Of a stretch of DNA of 54,299 nt, positions 1-8,122 are shown in pieces; positions within the stretch are counted from its first letter, which is position 1, and every line of letters starts with the position of its first letter. The notes beneath the pieces were generated by a model, which worked only from the letters and a program-made list of their open reading frames with translations, ran no database searches and had not been told where the DNA came from. The position numbers and the translations under genes are program-made. The DNA comes from Demequina gelatinilytica (GTDB lineage: Bacteria > Actinomycetota > Actinomycetes > Actinomycetales > Demequinaceae). The stretch covers positions 95,353 to 149,651 of the forward strand of contig NZ_BBLV01000010.1 of NCBI RefSeq assembly GCF_000971115.1. Direction: 5' to 3'.

Positions 1-44
1 GGGCGGGAGGCGGGGGCGGAGCGGAGGTCGGGCGTCGGGGCGGC

Positions 45-734
45 TCAGTTGAACAGCGACACGGCCCTCGCGATCACCAGCGCCAGCAGCACGAAGCCGG
101 AGAACGCCTGCAGGCCCAGGAGGGCCTTGGCCCGCCCCGACAGCGGGATCGAGTCCGAGGCCGAGAACGCCATCGAGTTCGACAGCGACGTGTAGAGGTA
201 GTCGCCGAACCGCGGCCGCCAGTCCGCGACGCGTGACGATGCGAGCGCGACCTCCGCGATCGCATCGTGGTCCTCGTCCTGGGCGAATCGGAGATCCGCG
301 GCCGGGAGCTCGTGCCGGGCGAGGGCCCGGCGCACCACGGGCCCGCCGCGATCGAGCTCCCACAGCACCAGCGCGAACGCGATCACGTTGGTGAGCCACA
401 CCTGCGCGGCGGACAGCAGCAGGCGGGTTCCCGAGCCGGCGGGAGGGTCCACGAGCGTGAGGACCAGCGCGACCAGGGCCACCTGGTTCGCGACCGCAAG
501 CAGCAGCGCCTGCCCCACGGACAGCCCGCGGGACCATGCCGTCTGCCGATGGAGACGCACCGGGTTCACCGCGACGAGCGGCACGAGCAGCACCACGCCG
601 ATGCCCGCGACCGTGTAGCGGAGCCCGGGGATGAAGGTCGACGGAAGTGCGAGATACAGCGCGAGCGCGACGAGCAGCGCGGCCACGGCCGGCCAGCGAT
701 GCTCGCCTCGGCCGCCTGCGGGCATGAAGGTCAT
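45..734 (-). CDS. DUF1345-like integral membrane protein
   Basis: This 229-residue protein has about five hydrophobic segments: two near the N terminus (roughly residues 15-32 and 38-55), two in the middle (about 75-95 and 105-123) and one at the C terminus (about 205-225). The last third holds a YLYTSLSNSMAFSASDSIPL segment followed by a helix ending in ARAVSLFN. That resembles the conserved C-terminal half of DUF1345 membrane proteins, a family of unknown function of about this length. The start is the ATG at 734; a second ATG three codons in (725) is an alternative. It is divergent from the DEAD-box helicase. The assignment is by remembered motif only, and an ion-channel-like pore loop is a less likely reading. 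Confidence 0.6.
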   Translation of the reverse strand: MTFMPAGGRGEHRWPAVAALLVALALYLALPSTFIPGLRYTVAGIGVVLLVPLVAVNPVRLHRQTAWSRGLSVGQALLLAVANQVALVALVLTLVDPPAGSGTRLLLSAAQVWLTNVIAFALVLWELDRGGPVVRRALARHELPAADLRFAQDEDHDAIAEVALASSRVADWRPRFGDYLYTSLSNSMAFSASDSIPLSGRAKALLGLQAFSGFVLLALVIARAVSLFN

Positions 735-775
735 GAGGGGATTGTGCGCCCGCCTGCTACCCTGGGCGTACTTGC

Positions 776-793
776 AGGGCCGTCGACGGCCCT
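776..793. repeat. 18-bp perfect palindrome upstream of the helicase
   Basis: The sequence reads AGGGCCGTCGACGGCCCT. It lies in the 221-bp gap between the divergent DUF1345-like gene and the helicase. It could be an operator or part of a structured helicase leader; nothing here tells which. A TACCCT hexamer at 758-763 is a possible -10 box, which would give the helicase a leader of about 185 nt. Confidence 0.35.
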
Positions 794-955
794 CCTGCGT
801 CGCAGATTGCTTCCACTTCTCGCCGGCGCCCGACCCTCATGGCGGCGCGGCTCGTAGAAATTCTCTTCGGCGAACGAGAGCGGACACCTCCGCCTTCGCC
901 ACCTTCCCCGGTGCCGCGCGAACGCGGATGCCGGTGGCTGCCCAGAAAGGCACCC

Positions 956-2440
956 ATGTCCTCCACCACCTTCGCCGAGCTCGGCGTGCCCACCCCGATC
1001 ACCGACGTGCTCGAGGGTGACGGCAAGACCTCGACCTTCCCCATCCAGGTCGACACCCTGCCCGACACGCTCGCGGGCCGCGACGTCCTCGGCCGCGGTC
1101 GCACCGGCTCGGGCAAGACGCTCGCCTTCTCCATCCCGCTCGCCGCGCGCCTCGGCGCTGGTCGTGCCAAGGCGCGTCCGGGACGCCCGCGCGCCCTGAT
1201 CCTCGCCCCCACGCGTGAGCTCGCGACCCAGATCGACGCCGTGGTCGCGCCGCTGGCCGCCGCGTACGGCATGCGCACCGCGACCATCTTCGGCGGGGTG
1301 AGCCAGCGCCGCCAGGAGCAGGCGCTCGCGCGCGGCGTCGATATCGTCGTCGCGTGCCCGGGACGCCTCGAGGACCTCATGGGTCAGGGGCACGTGTCTC
1401 TCGACGCCGTCGAGGTCACGGTGCTCGACGAGGCCGACCACATGGCCGACCTGGGCTTCCTGCCCGGCGTCACCCGCATCATGAGCAAGACCCCCCAGCG
1501 CGGTCAGCGCCTGCTGTTCTCCGCGACGCTCGACAACGGCGTGGACAAGCTGGTCAAGCGCTTCCTCGACAACCCGATCCTGCACTCGGTGGACGATGCG
1601 TCGAGCCCGGTCGAGGCCATGACGCACCACGTCTTCCACGTCGACGGCGCGGATGCCAAGAAGGACGTGGTCCAGGCGCTCGCCTCGGGCACCGGCCGCC
1701 GCATCCTCTTCACGCGCACCAAGCACCAGGCCAAGCGTCTCGCACGGCAGCTCACGGCCGCGGGGATCCCCGCGGTCGAGCTGCAGGGCAACCTGTCGCA
1801 GGCCGCGCGCGACCGGAACCTCGCGGCGTTCGCCGGCGGCGGCGTGCGCGTGCTCGTCGCGACCGATGTCGCGGCGCGCGGCGTGCACGTCGACGGCATC
1901 GAGCTGGTGGTCCACGTGGACCCGCCGGCCGAGCACAAGGCATACCTGCACCGCTCGGGCCGCACCGCGCGTGCCGGCTCGGCAGGTGACGTGGTCACCG
2001 TCGTGATGCCGGAGCAGCGCAAGGAGACGGAGCAGCTGCTCCGCAAGGCCAAGATCTCGGTGCGCCCGCAGGCCGTCAACGCCTCGTCGGCGCCGGTGAC
2101 CCGCCTGGTCGGCGAGGTCGCGCCGCACGTCGCCCCGAGCCAGGCCGCCGCACCGCAGTCGCACCACACCTCGCACCCCGGGGACGGCCGTTCCGCAGGT
2201 GGATCCCGTCCGGGACGCGGCCGCCGCTCGGGTGGTCGCGGACGCGGGCAGGGCGGCGCCTCGACCGCCGCGCAGGGTCAGGGCCGGCAGGCCCGGGGCC
2301 AGGGCGCGGCCAAGTCGGGCGGCTCGGCGGGACGCACCCAGGGTGCGCCGAAGGCGACCGGGACCGGCGCATCGTCCGGCGGCGCCGCGGCGTTCTCGGC
2401 GCGTGGCGGCTCCGGTGCGAACCGCCGCCGCTCCCGCTGA
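956..2440 (+). CDS. DEAD-box ATP-dependent RNA helicase
   Basis: This is a superfamily 2 RNA helicase that unwinds short RNA duplexes, probably in ribosome assembly, mRNA turnover or cold adaptation. In the 494-residue product I see motif I GRTGSGKT (about residues 48-55), motif Ia PTRELATQ (about 85-92), motif II DEAD (about 158-161), motif III SAT (about 189) and motif VI HRSGRTARAG (about 332-341). From about residue 370 the tail is low-complexity, rich in Gly, Arg, Ser and Ala, ending in RRRSR; such basic RGG-like tails bind RNA in RhlE/CshA-type proteins. The open frame extends upstream to 839, but the ATG at 956 is preferred because it has an AGAAAGG ribosome site and starts the normal helicase fold. 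It lacks the C-terminal DbpA-type RNA-binding fold of DeaD. Confidence 0.95.
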   Translation: MSSTTFAELGVPTPITDVLEGDGKTSTFPIQVDTLPDTLAGRDVLGRGRTGSGKTLAFSIPLAARLGAGRAKARPGRPRALILAPTRELATQIDAVVAPLAAAYGMRTATIFGGVSQRRQEQALARGVDIVVACPGRLEDLMGQGHVSLDAVEVTVLDEADHMADLGFLPGVTRIMSKTPQRGQRLLFSATLDNGVDKLVKRFLDNPILHSVDDASSPVEAMTHHVFHVDGADAKKDVVQALASGTGRRILFTRTKHQAKRLARQLTAAGIPAVELQGNLSQAARDRNLAAFAGGGVRVLVATDVAARGVHVDGIELVVHVDPPAEHKAYLHRSGRTARAGSAGDVVTVVMPEQRKETEQLLRKAKISVRPQAVNASSAPVTRLVGEVAPHVAPSQAAAPQSHHTSHPGDGRSAGGSRPGRGRRSGGRGRGQGGASTAAQGQGRQARGQGAAKSGGSAGRTQGAPKATGTGASSGGAAAFSARGGSGANRRRSR

Positions 2441-2459
2441 CCGTACATTTCATACGTAT

Positions 2460-2487
2460 CGTCATCCCCCTTGTTCCAGGGATGACG
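2460..2487. terminator. Hairpin after the helicase gene
   Basis: A perfect 9-bp stem (CGTCATCCC with GGGATGACG) around a 10-nt loop lies 19 nt after the helicase stop. There is no T-tract. Its loop coincides with the -35 box of the next gene, so it may instead affect that promoter. Confidence 0.45.
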
Positions 2488-2499
2488 CGGCTATAGCCT
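2471..2499 (+). promoter_or_regulatory. Sigma-70-type leaderless promoter
   Basis: The -35 box TTGTTC (2471-2476), a 17-bp spacer and the -10 box TAGCCT (2494-2499) put the transcription start on the GTG start codon at 2506. This is the best complete promoter in the window and supports the choice of that GTG. Confidence 0.6.
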
Positions 2500-2505
2500 G
2501 CAAGG

Positions 2506-3213
2506 GTGTCGAACGCGGGCGCAGCTGAGGGGGCGGCCGCGGGAGGGCGACGCCTCGCGCAGGCGGACCTCCCGCGCGCCTACGCGGCGCGCCCGGACGC
2601 GGATCCGCTCAAGGCCCCGCAGTTCTGGACGTCGGCGACGCCTGCGTCAGGCGTGCCTCGGGCGCGGATCGCGCCCGAGGTTCCCGCGCCCGTGGACCCC
2701 GCGGTGGTGCTCAGGCGCCTCGCGGAGCTCGCGGTCGCGGAGGCCAGCACGGACGTGCGCGTGGTGCCCGCGGAGACGGGCCCCAAGCCGCTGCCGCGCC
2801 GATCCGACTCGCGCGGCGGCGGGGCGCTCTCCGGGGGTGTACCACCCGCGCCGCGCCCGCGCGAGGATGCCGCCGCCCCCAGCCGACGGAGCCTCCGCGC
2901 CACACGGCCCGAGCAGGAGCCCGCACCTGACGAGCAGTCCGATGCGGCGATCCGCAGCAGCCGGGTCGACGCGCTCGCGGACCTGATCCCGCGGCTCAAG
3001 GGGCTGTCGGAGGACCGCCGTCCGGACATGCGCTCGCTGTACGCGCTGTGCTACTCGATGCTCGCGTGCGAGGGCCGTGCGCCCGCGGACCGCGAGGTCT
3101 GGCGCGCGCTCCTGGGGCTGAGCAAGTACGACGAGGACCCCGGCGTCCGACGCATCGCCGATGCCGCCCTCACCGACCTCGAGCGCCACGGCACGGTCCC
3201 GCGCGGCGCCTAG
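2506..3213 (+). CDS. Hypothetical protein, disordered N-terminal half and helical C-terminal domain
   Basis: I do not recognise this 235-residue protein. Residues 1 to about 145 are rich in Ala, Pro, Arg and Ser and look disordered; about residues 146-230 (from AAIRSSRVDALADLIPRL) look like a compact all-helical domain with conserved-looking Leu and Arg positions. There is no signal peptide or membrane segment, so it is probably cytoplasmic. The GTG start sits on the predicted transcription start of the promoter at 2471-2499. The stop is three bases from the end of the convergent lipoprotein gene. Codon use is as in the neighbours, which supports a real gene. Confidence 0.65.
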   Translation: MSNAGAAEGAAAGGRRLAQADLPRAYAARPDADPLKAPQFWTSATPASGVPRARIAPEVPAPVDPAVVLRRLAELAVAEASTDVRVVPAETGPKPLPRRSDSRGGGALSGGVPPAPRPREDAAAPSRRSLRATRPEQEPAPDEQSDAAIRSSRVDALADLIPRLKGLSEDRRPDMRSLYALCYSMLACEGRAPADREVWRALLGLSKYDEDPGVRRIADAALTDLERHGTVPRGA

Positions 3214-3216
3214 CCG

Positions 3217-3732
3217 TCAGACGGGCTCCGTGTAGAGGCCCATCTCGTCGACCGGTGCCGCATCCGCGATCCACACCGTCAGCTCGTGCGTGCCCGGCAC
3301 GCCCGGGTCCATGACGTCCACCGGGGGCTCCTGGGCGACGGACTCCTGCAGCCAGCTCAGGGTCACCGAGGTCGCGACGGTGACGTAGCGATCGCCGATG
3401 CGCCAGGTGGCGCTGCAGCCGACGGCGCGGTTGGTCGCGGTGGCGGGCGCGCAGGCGGGGGCGGCCTCCGCGGCGCCCCCCACCGCGTCGGCGTACGAGT
3501 CCGCGATGGTCCGGAACGTGGAGTGGAGCGCGTCCGTCTCCTCGAAGGTCCAGCACCGCTCCGGCGCCTCGACGGTGCCATCTGCCCATTCCGCCCACAG
3601 GTCGCCGCATGCCACCTCGGTGGCGCGGTCGGGGATGGGCGTCCACGTCTCCAACGCCGTCGCGTCGGGCTCGGGCCCGCCCGCGCACGCGACGAGCAGG
3701 GGCAGCATGGCGAGGGCGGCGAGGCGGCGCAT
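3217..3732 (-). CDS. Secreted lipoprotein of unknown function
   Basis: The 171-residue product starts with MRR, a hydrophobic stretch and a lipobox LVAC with the lipidated cysteine at about residue 16, so it is predicted to be exported and anchored to the outer face of the membrane. The mature part has four further cysteines (in ACGD, RCW, PACAP and VGCS contexts) that may form disulphides, and an acidic, Trp-containing N-terminal section. I do not recognise a family. It is transcribed from a leaderless-type promoter (TAGCCT at 3739-3744, six nt before the ATG), divergent from pcrA. Confidence 0.7.
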   Translation of the reverse strand: MRRLAALAMLPLLVACAGGPEPDATALETWTPIPDRATEVACGDLWAEWADGTVEAPERCWTFEETDALHSTFRTIADSYADAVGGAAEAAPACAPATATNRAVGCSATWRIGDRYVTVATSVTLSWLQESVAQEPPVDVMDPGVPGTHELTVWIADAAPVDEMGLYTEPV

Positions 3733-3738
3733 GGCGCG

Positions 3739-3744
3739 AGGCTA
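3739..3744 (-). promoter_or_regulatory. -10 box of the lipoprotein gene
   Basis: TAGCCT on the minus strand lies 6 nt before the ATG at 3732, implying a leaderless message. No convincing -35 box is visible. Confidence 0.45.
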
Positions 3745-3806
3745 CCGGCGCCCGGGACGGGGTGGGCGGGCGGTGGACGGTCGGCGGCGGTGTCCGCCCG
3801 AGCGCC

Positions 3807-3812
3807 TAGAAT
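3807..3812 (+). promoter_or_regulatory. -10 box of pcrA
   Basis: TAGAAT ends 9 nt before the pcrA ATG (3822). The gap has no ribosome binding site, so the message is probably leaderless or nearly so. Confidence 0.45.
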
Positions 3813-3821
3813 TCTCGGGTC

Positions 3822-6371
3822 ATGGATGCGCTCTTCGATCTCGACGGCTCGGTCCCCCACGAGCCCCAGCCCAGCACGCCCGCCGAGCAGGCGCCCGAGC
3901 CGGAGGCGTGGCCCGAGCCCGACTTCGAGCCGGCCCCGGAGGAGGCGTACGAGCCCGAGCCGGAGGACGCCTGGATCCCTCCTGCCCCGATCCTCGCCGG
4001 CCACCACCGGCCGGAACCCGCGGCGAACCGGCCGGTGCGTGACGCATCGTCCCTGGTGAAGGGGCTCAACGGCCCCCAGGCGGAGGCCGTCACCCACGAG
4101 GGCGAGGCGCTGCTCATCATGGCGGGCGCCGGCTCCGGCAAGACGCGCGTGCTGACCCACCGCATCGCCCACCTGCTCGAGACGGGCCGCGCGCGGCCCC
4201 ATCAGATCCTCGCGATCACGTTCACCAACAAGGCGGCGGCGGAGATGCGCGAGCGCGTCGAGGCGCTCGTGGGCCCCGAGGCGCGCCGCATGTGGGTCGC
4301 GACGTTCCACAGCGCGTGCGTGCGCATCCTGCGCGCCGACCACCAGCTCGCGGGGCTCAGCGGCACGTTCTCCATCTACGACACGTCGGACTCGGTCAAC
4401 CTCATGAAGCTGGTCATGAAGGAGCTGAACCTCGACCCCAAGAAGTTCACGCCCAAGGCGATCCTGGGCCGCATCGGCAAGTTCAAGGACGAGCTGATCG
4501 ACCCCGAGGTCGCGCTGGCCGGCGCCTCGATGGCGTCCAAGTTCTCGATCGAGCACGCCGCCGCGACCGCGTACCCGCTGTACCAGCGGCGTCTCGAGGC
4601 GGCCAACGCGGTCGACTTCGACGACATCATCGTGAAGACCGTGAAGCTGGTGCAGGAGCACCCCAAGGTCGCGCGCGCCTACCGCGAGCGGTTCCGCCAC
4701 ATCCTGGTCGACGAGTACCAGGACACCAACCACGCGCAGTACGTCCTGGTGCGCGAGCTGGTCGGCCCCGCCGACGACGCGAGCCTCCCGGCTGGCGAGC
4801 TCACCGTCGTGGGTGACGCCGACCAGTCGATCTACGCGTTCCGTGGCGCGACCATCCGCAACATCATGGAGTTCGAGAAGGACTACCCGAACGCGCACAT
4901 CGTGCGCCTCGAGCAGAACTACCGCTCGACCCAGAACATCCTCACCGCGGCGAACACGGTCATCCAGAACAACTCCGACCGACGCCCCAAGAACCTGTGG
5001 ACGGACTCGGGCGCGGGCGAGAAGATCAAGGGCTACGCCGCGGACACCGAGCAGGGCGAGGCGCAGTACATCGCCACGGAGATCCGTCGCCTCATCGACG
5101 AGGACGGCATCGAGCCCAACGACATCGCGATCATGTACCGCGCCAACGCGCAGTCCCGCGCGGTCGAGGAGCGCTTCATCCGCGCCGAGATCCCCTACAA
5201 GGTGGTCGGCGGCACGCGCTTCTACGAGCGCAAGGAGATCAAGGACATGCTCGCGTACCTCGCCGCCGTGGTGAACGAGGACGACGACGTGGCCACCCGC
5301 CGCATCATCAACGAGCCCAAGCGCGGGATCGGGGACACCGCGGTCGAGTCGGTCGAGGGCGTGCGCCGCTCGCTCGTCGCGGCGGGCCAGGAGGCCAGCT
5401 TCGGCGTGGCGCTGAGGCACCTGGACGATGCGGGGCTCCAGGCGCGCTCGCAGCGCGCCATCGAGGACTTCGTGCGCCTCATGGACGACCTCCGCGCGCT
5501 CGCGAAGGACAACGGCCCTGCCGGAGTGCTCGACGCGATCGCCGACCGCAGCGGCCTGCTGGCGAGCCTGCGCAGGAGCGAGGACCCGCAGGACGCGAGC
5601 CGCATCGAGAACATCATGGAGCTCGTCGCGGTGGGACGTGAGTTCTCCGAGGACAACCCCGACGGCACGCTCGCGGACTTCCTCGAGAAGGTCGCGCTGG
5701 TCGCGGACGCGGACCAGGTCCCCGACGCGGACGGCGGCGGCGGCGTGGTGACGATGATGACGCTCCACACCGCGAAGGGCCTCGAGTTCCCAGTGGTGTT
5801 CCTCACGGGCATGGAGGACGGCACGTTCCCGCACATGCGGTCGATCGAGTCGGGCGACACCAAGGACATGGAGGAGGAGCGCCGCCTCGCGTACGTGGGC
5901 CTCACCCGCGCCCGCGAGCGGCTGTACCTCACGCGCGCCGAAGCGCGCTCGAGCTGGGGCGCCCCGCAGTACTTCGGGCCCAGCCGGTTCGTCGAGGAGA
6001 TCCCCGACGAGCTCATGGAGTGGACGCGCGCCGCGGTGACCATGAGCTCGCTGCGGGAGCGGTCCGATCGCGGCTCGTCGCGCGGTGGCGCGTGGTCCGG
6101 CATGGGCTACGGCGGCAACCAGGACCGCGGCGACGGCAACACGTACTCCCGCGCCGGCGCGGTCACCACGCGCCGGGTCCCGCCGAGCCCGCCGGGCTCG
6201 GGCGGGGGCGACATCGGCTTCGAGGTCGGCGAGCGCGTCCTGCACGACAAGTTCGGCATGGGCAAGGTCGTGGGCACCGAGGGCGTGGGCCGCAACGCGG
6301 TGGTGAAGGTCGACTTCGGCGGCGAGGTCAAGCGCCTGGTGCTGCGCTTCAACTCCCTCGACAAGCTGTAG
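3822..6371 (+). CDS. pcrA: ATP-dependent DNA helicase PcrA/UvrD
   Basis: This is a superfamily 1A 3'-5' DNA helicase of nucleotide excision repair, replication-fork rescue and plasmid replication. The 849-residue protein shows the Q-motif LNGPQAEAV (about 82-90), Walker A AGAGSGKT (101-108), motif II VDEYQDTN (about 296-303), motif III GDADQSIYAFRGA (about 331), motif V TLHTAKGLEFPVVF (about 647) and motif VI YVGLTRARERLYL (about 690). A C-terminal Tudor-like region (about 797-849, from FEVGERVLHDKFGMG) matches the PcrA domain that contacts RNA polymerase. The first 75 residues are an acidic, Pro/Glu-rich extension before the helicase core, as in many actinobacterial PcrA proteins. Length and motif set are complete. 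Confidence 0.97.
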   Translation: MDALFDLDGSVPHEPQPSTPAEQAPEPEAWPEPDFEPAPEEAYEPEPEDAWIPPAPILAGHHRPEPAANRPVRDASSLVKGLNGPQAEAVTHEGEALLIMAGAGSGKTRVLTHRIAHLLETGRARPHQILAITFTNKAAAEMRERVEALVGPEARRMWVATFHSACVRILRADHQLAGLSGTFSIYDTSDSVNLMKLVMKELNLDPKKFTPKAILGRIGKFKDELIDPEVALAGASMASKFSIEHAAATAYPLYQRRLEAANAVDFDDIIVKTVKLVQEHPKVARAYRERFRHILVDEYQDTNHAQYVLVRELVGPADDASLPAGELTVVGDADQSIYAFRGATIRNIMEFEKDYPNAHIVRLEQNYRSTQNILTAANTVIQNNSDRRPKNLWTDSGAGEKIKGYAADTEQGEAQYIATEIRRLIDEDGIEPNDIAIMYRANAQSRAVEERFIRAEIPYKVVGGTRFYERKEIKDMLAYLAAVVNEDDDVATRRIINEPKRGIGDTAVESVEGVRRSLVAAGQEASFGVALRHLDDAGLQARSQRAIEDFVRLMDDLRALAKDNGPAGVLDAIADRSGLLASLRRSEDPQDASRIENIMELVAVGREFSEDNPDGTLADFLEKVALVADADQVPDADGGGGVVTMMTLHTAKGLEFPVVFLTGMEDGTFPHMRSIESGDTKDMEEERRLAYVGLTRARERLYLTRAEARSSWGAPQYFGPSRFVEEIPDELMEWTRAAVTMSSLRERSDRGSSRGGAWSGMGYGGNQDRGDGNTYSRAGAVTTRRVPPSPPGSGGGDIGFEVGERVLHDKFGMGKVVGTEGVGRNAVVKVDFGGEVKRLVLRFNSLDKL

Positions 6372-6388
6372 CGCCCGGCGCTAGCGTT

Positions 6389-6408
6389 CCCCCAGATATC
6401 TCTGGGGG
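6389..6408 (+). promoter_or_regulatory. Hairpin covering the ribosome site of the next gene
   Basis: A perfect 8-bp stem (CCCCCAGA with TCTGGGGG, loop TATC) has its right arm on the G-rich Shine-Dalgarno stretch 5 nt before the ATG at 6413. A TAGCGT box at 6382-6387 is a possible -10. The hairpin could be the pcrA terminator or could mask the ribosome site. Confidence 0.4.
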
Positions 6409-6412
6409 GACG

Positions 6413-7012
6413 ATGCGCAGGGGAGTCCGGGTGGGTGTCGCCGTGGCGGCCGTGGTCCTGGCGGCGGTCGCCGTACCCGTGCCGTTCGTCGGTTCCGAGG
6501 TCTCCACGGCGCCCTCCGAGTTCGCGTCGACGATCGAGGACACCGAGACGGACGGCTGCGGGACCGCGACGGTGACCGCGGGGCTCACCGCGACCGTGCA
6601 TCGTCCGCTCGTGGACGTGCTCGGGATCTCCTGGCTCACCGACGTCGAGGTCACGGGCGCGCGCCTCGGCGTCGCGCAGGATCCCCGGTGCGGGGAGCGC
6701 GCCGCCGAGATCGCCGACGGGTTCGGCGCCCTCACGCCCACGGGGGAGTGCTCCGAGTGGAACGCCGGGCAGGAGCAGACCAGCGCGGTCGCGGTCGACT
6801 GCGGCGGCACCGGCGTGCGGCTCCAGGTGGTGACGGACGAGGGCGTCGAGGCGGTCGACGGCTCCGGGCTGGTGCTGGCCATCGCCGGCGGCCTCACGCG
6901 CGGCCCGCTGTGGTGCCTCGAGGTGGACCAGGGGCTCACGTTCCTCGACGGCGGGACCATGTCGACCGTCGGCTCCGGCACGCTCGCGACCCTGTGCCTC
7001 GACCTCGCGTGA
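6413..7012 (+). CDS. Exported or membrane-anchored hypothetical protein
   Basis: The 199-residue product begins MRRGVRVG followed by a hydrophobic Ala/Val segment (about residues 7-26), so it is either secreted or held by one N-terminal helix. The outer part contains six cysteines (DGCG, PRCG, GECS, VDCGG, LWCLE and TLCLD contexts), an even number that suggests disulphide bonds outside the cell, and is acidic and Gly/Thr-rich. I do not recognise the family. The ATG at 6413 has a GGGGGGA ribosome site just upstream and lies inside a copy of the 10-mer GGACGATGCG. It follows pcrA by 41 bp. Confidence 0.65.
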   Translation: MRRGVRVGVAVAAVVLAAVAVPVPFVGSEVSTAPSEFASTIEDTETDGCGTATVTAGLTATVHRPLVDVLGISWLTDVEVTGARLGVAQDPRCGERAAEIADGFGALTPTGECSEWNAGQEQTSAVAVDCGGTGVRLQVVTDEGVEAVDGSGLVLAIAGGLTRGPLWCLEVDQGLTFLDGGTMSTVGSGTLATLCLDLA

Positions 7013-7047
7013 CCTCGCGCGGCGCGGCGAGCATCGTCCGGCACGGC

Positions 7048-7053
7048 TAGGCT
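7048..7053 (+). promoter_or_regulatory. -10 box of ldh
   Basis: TAGGCT lies 30 nt before the ldh ATG, which leaves a short leader carrying the AGGGAGGG ribosome site at about 7072-7079. No convincing -35 box. Confidence 0.4.
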
Positions 7054-7083
7054 CATCCTGGACCGGAACCCAGGGAGGGTGGC

Positions 7084-8037
7084 ATGTCGGACAAGACCTC
7101 GAAGGTGTCGATCGTCGGCGCGGGAGCCGTGGGCTCGACCCTGGCGTATGCAGGCCTGATGCGCGGATTCGCGCGCACGGTCGCGCTGTACGACATCAAT
7201 ACGGCGAAGGTCGAGGCGGAGGCGCTCGACCTCGCGCAGGGCATCCAGTTCATGCCCGAGGCGACGGTGCTCGGCTCGTCGGACATCGGCGTGGTGGAGG
7301 ACTCCGACGTGGTGGTCATTACGGCGGGCGCGAAGCAGCAGCCCGGGCAGACCCGCATGGATCTCGCGGGCGCGACCATCAGCCTCATGGACAAGGTGCT
7401 GCCGCCGCTGCTCGAGGCGGCGCCGAACGCGATCTACATCCTCGTCACCAACCCCGTGGACGTGGTGACCTACGCCGCGATCAAGAAGTCCGGCATGGAC
7501 CCGAGCCGCATGTTCGGCTCCGGTACGGCCCTCGACACGTCGCGCCTGCGCCACCAGATCGCCGACTACTGCGACATCGCGGTGGGCAACGTCCACGCGT
7601 ACATCGCGGGCGAGCACGGCGACTCCGAGGTCGCGCTGTGGTCCTCGGCCACCATCGGCGGCCAGCCGTTGGTCGACTGGCGCGGACGCGACGGCGAGAT
7701 CGTGATGACCCCCGAGGTCCGCGAGCAGATCCACCACGACGTCATGCGCTCCGCCTACACGATCATCGAGGGCAAGGGCGCGACCAACTACGCGGTCGGC
7801 GCCGCCGGCGCGCGCATCGTCGAGGCGGTGCTGGGCGACCAGCGCCGCATCATGCCCGTCTCGACGCTCATCGACTACCCGGGCGTGGGCGAGGTCTGCA
7901 TGTCGCTGCCGGCCGTGATCGGCCGCAACGGCATCGAGCACCAGGCCGCGACCCCGATGGACGACGAGGAGAAGGCCGCGCTCGAGGCCTCCGCCCGCTC
8001 GATCAAGGAGACCGCGAACCGCTTCGGCGTCGGCTGA
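7084..8037 (+). CDS. ldh: L-lactate dehydrogenase
   Basis: It reduces pyruvate to L-lactate with NADH in the cytoplasm, the NAD-recycling step of fermentation. The 317-residue protein has the N-terminal Rossmann glycine motif GAGAVGS (about 12-18), the active-site loop TAGAKQQPGQTR, the GSGTALDTSRLR segment with the substrate-binding Arg, and the catalytic His in GEHGDSE. The residue after AGAK is Gln in the position (Q102 in the usual numbering) that favours pyruvate; malate dehydrogenases have Arg there, so LDH is preferred over the LDH-like MDHs. A separate malate dehydrogenase gene lies at 22671. The ATG has a strong AGGGAGGG ribosome site. It ends at a 23-bp palindrome shared with the convergent cysM. 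Confidence 0.95.
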   Translation: MSDKTSKVSIVGAGAVGSTLAYAGLMRGFARTVALYDINTAKVEAEALDLAQGIQFMPEATVLGSSDIGVVEDSDVVVITAGAKQQPGQTRMDLAGATISLMDKVLPPLLEAAPNAIYILVTNPVDVVTYAAIKKSGMDPSRMFGSGTALDTSRLRHQIADYCDIAVGNVHAYIAGEHGDSEVALWSSATIGGQPLVDWRGRDGEIVMTPEVREQIHHDVMRSAYTIIEGKGATNYAVGAAGARIVEAVLGDQRRIMPVSTLIDYPGVGEVCMSLPAVIGRNGIEHQAATPMDDEEKAALEASARSIKETANRFGVG

Positions 8038-8047
8038 GGCCGACGTC

Positions 8048-8114
8048 CGTGCCCTGCGAGGTGCTGAGTGCCCAGAACGGGCCGGAACGGGCACTCAGCA
8101 CCTCGCAGGGCGCG
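8048..8114. terminator. Long palindrome between ldh and cysM
   Basis: A perfect 23-bp stem (8051-8073 with 8089-8111), with about three more pairs outside and a 15-nt loop, sits between two convergent genes. It is a good bidirectional terminator, although neither strand has a T-tract. Confidence 0.65.
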
Positions 8115-8122
8115 TGAGGAGG

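Noticed and set aside
839..955. N-terminal extension of the DEAD-box helicase
   Set aside because: The extra 39 residues are Pro/Arg-rich with poor codon use, and the ATG at 956 has a ribosome site and starts the fold.
3363..6245. 960-codon open frame on the minus strand opposite pcrA
   Set aside because: It is a GC-rich mirror of pcrA. Its product is low-complexity Arg/Ala/Val/Glu with no domain, while the plus strand has a complete helicase.
7084..8037. The ldh gene as a second malate dehydrogenase
   Set aside because: The active-site loop has the Gln (AKQQPGQTR) that favours pyruvate instead of the Arg of malate dehydrogenases.
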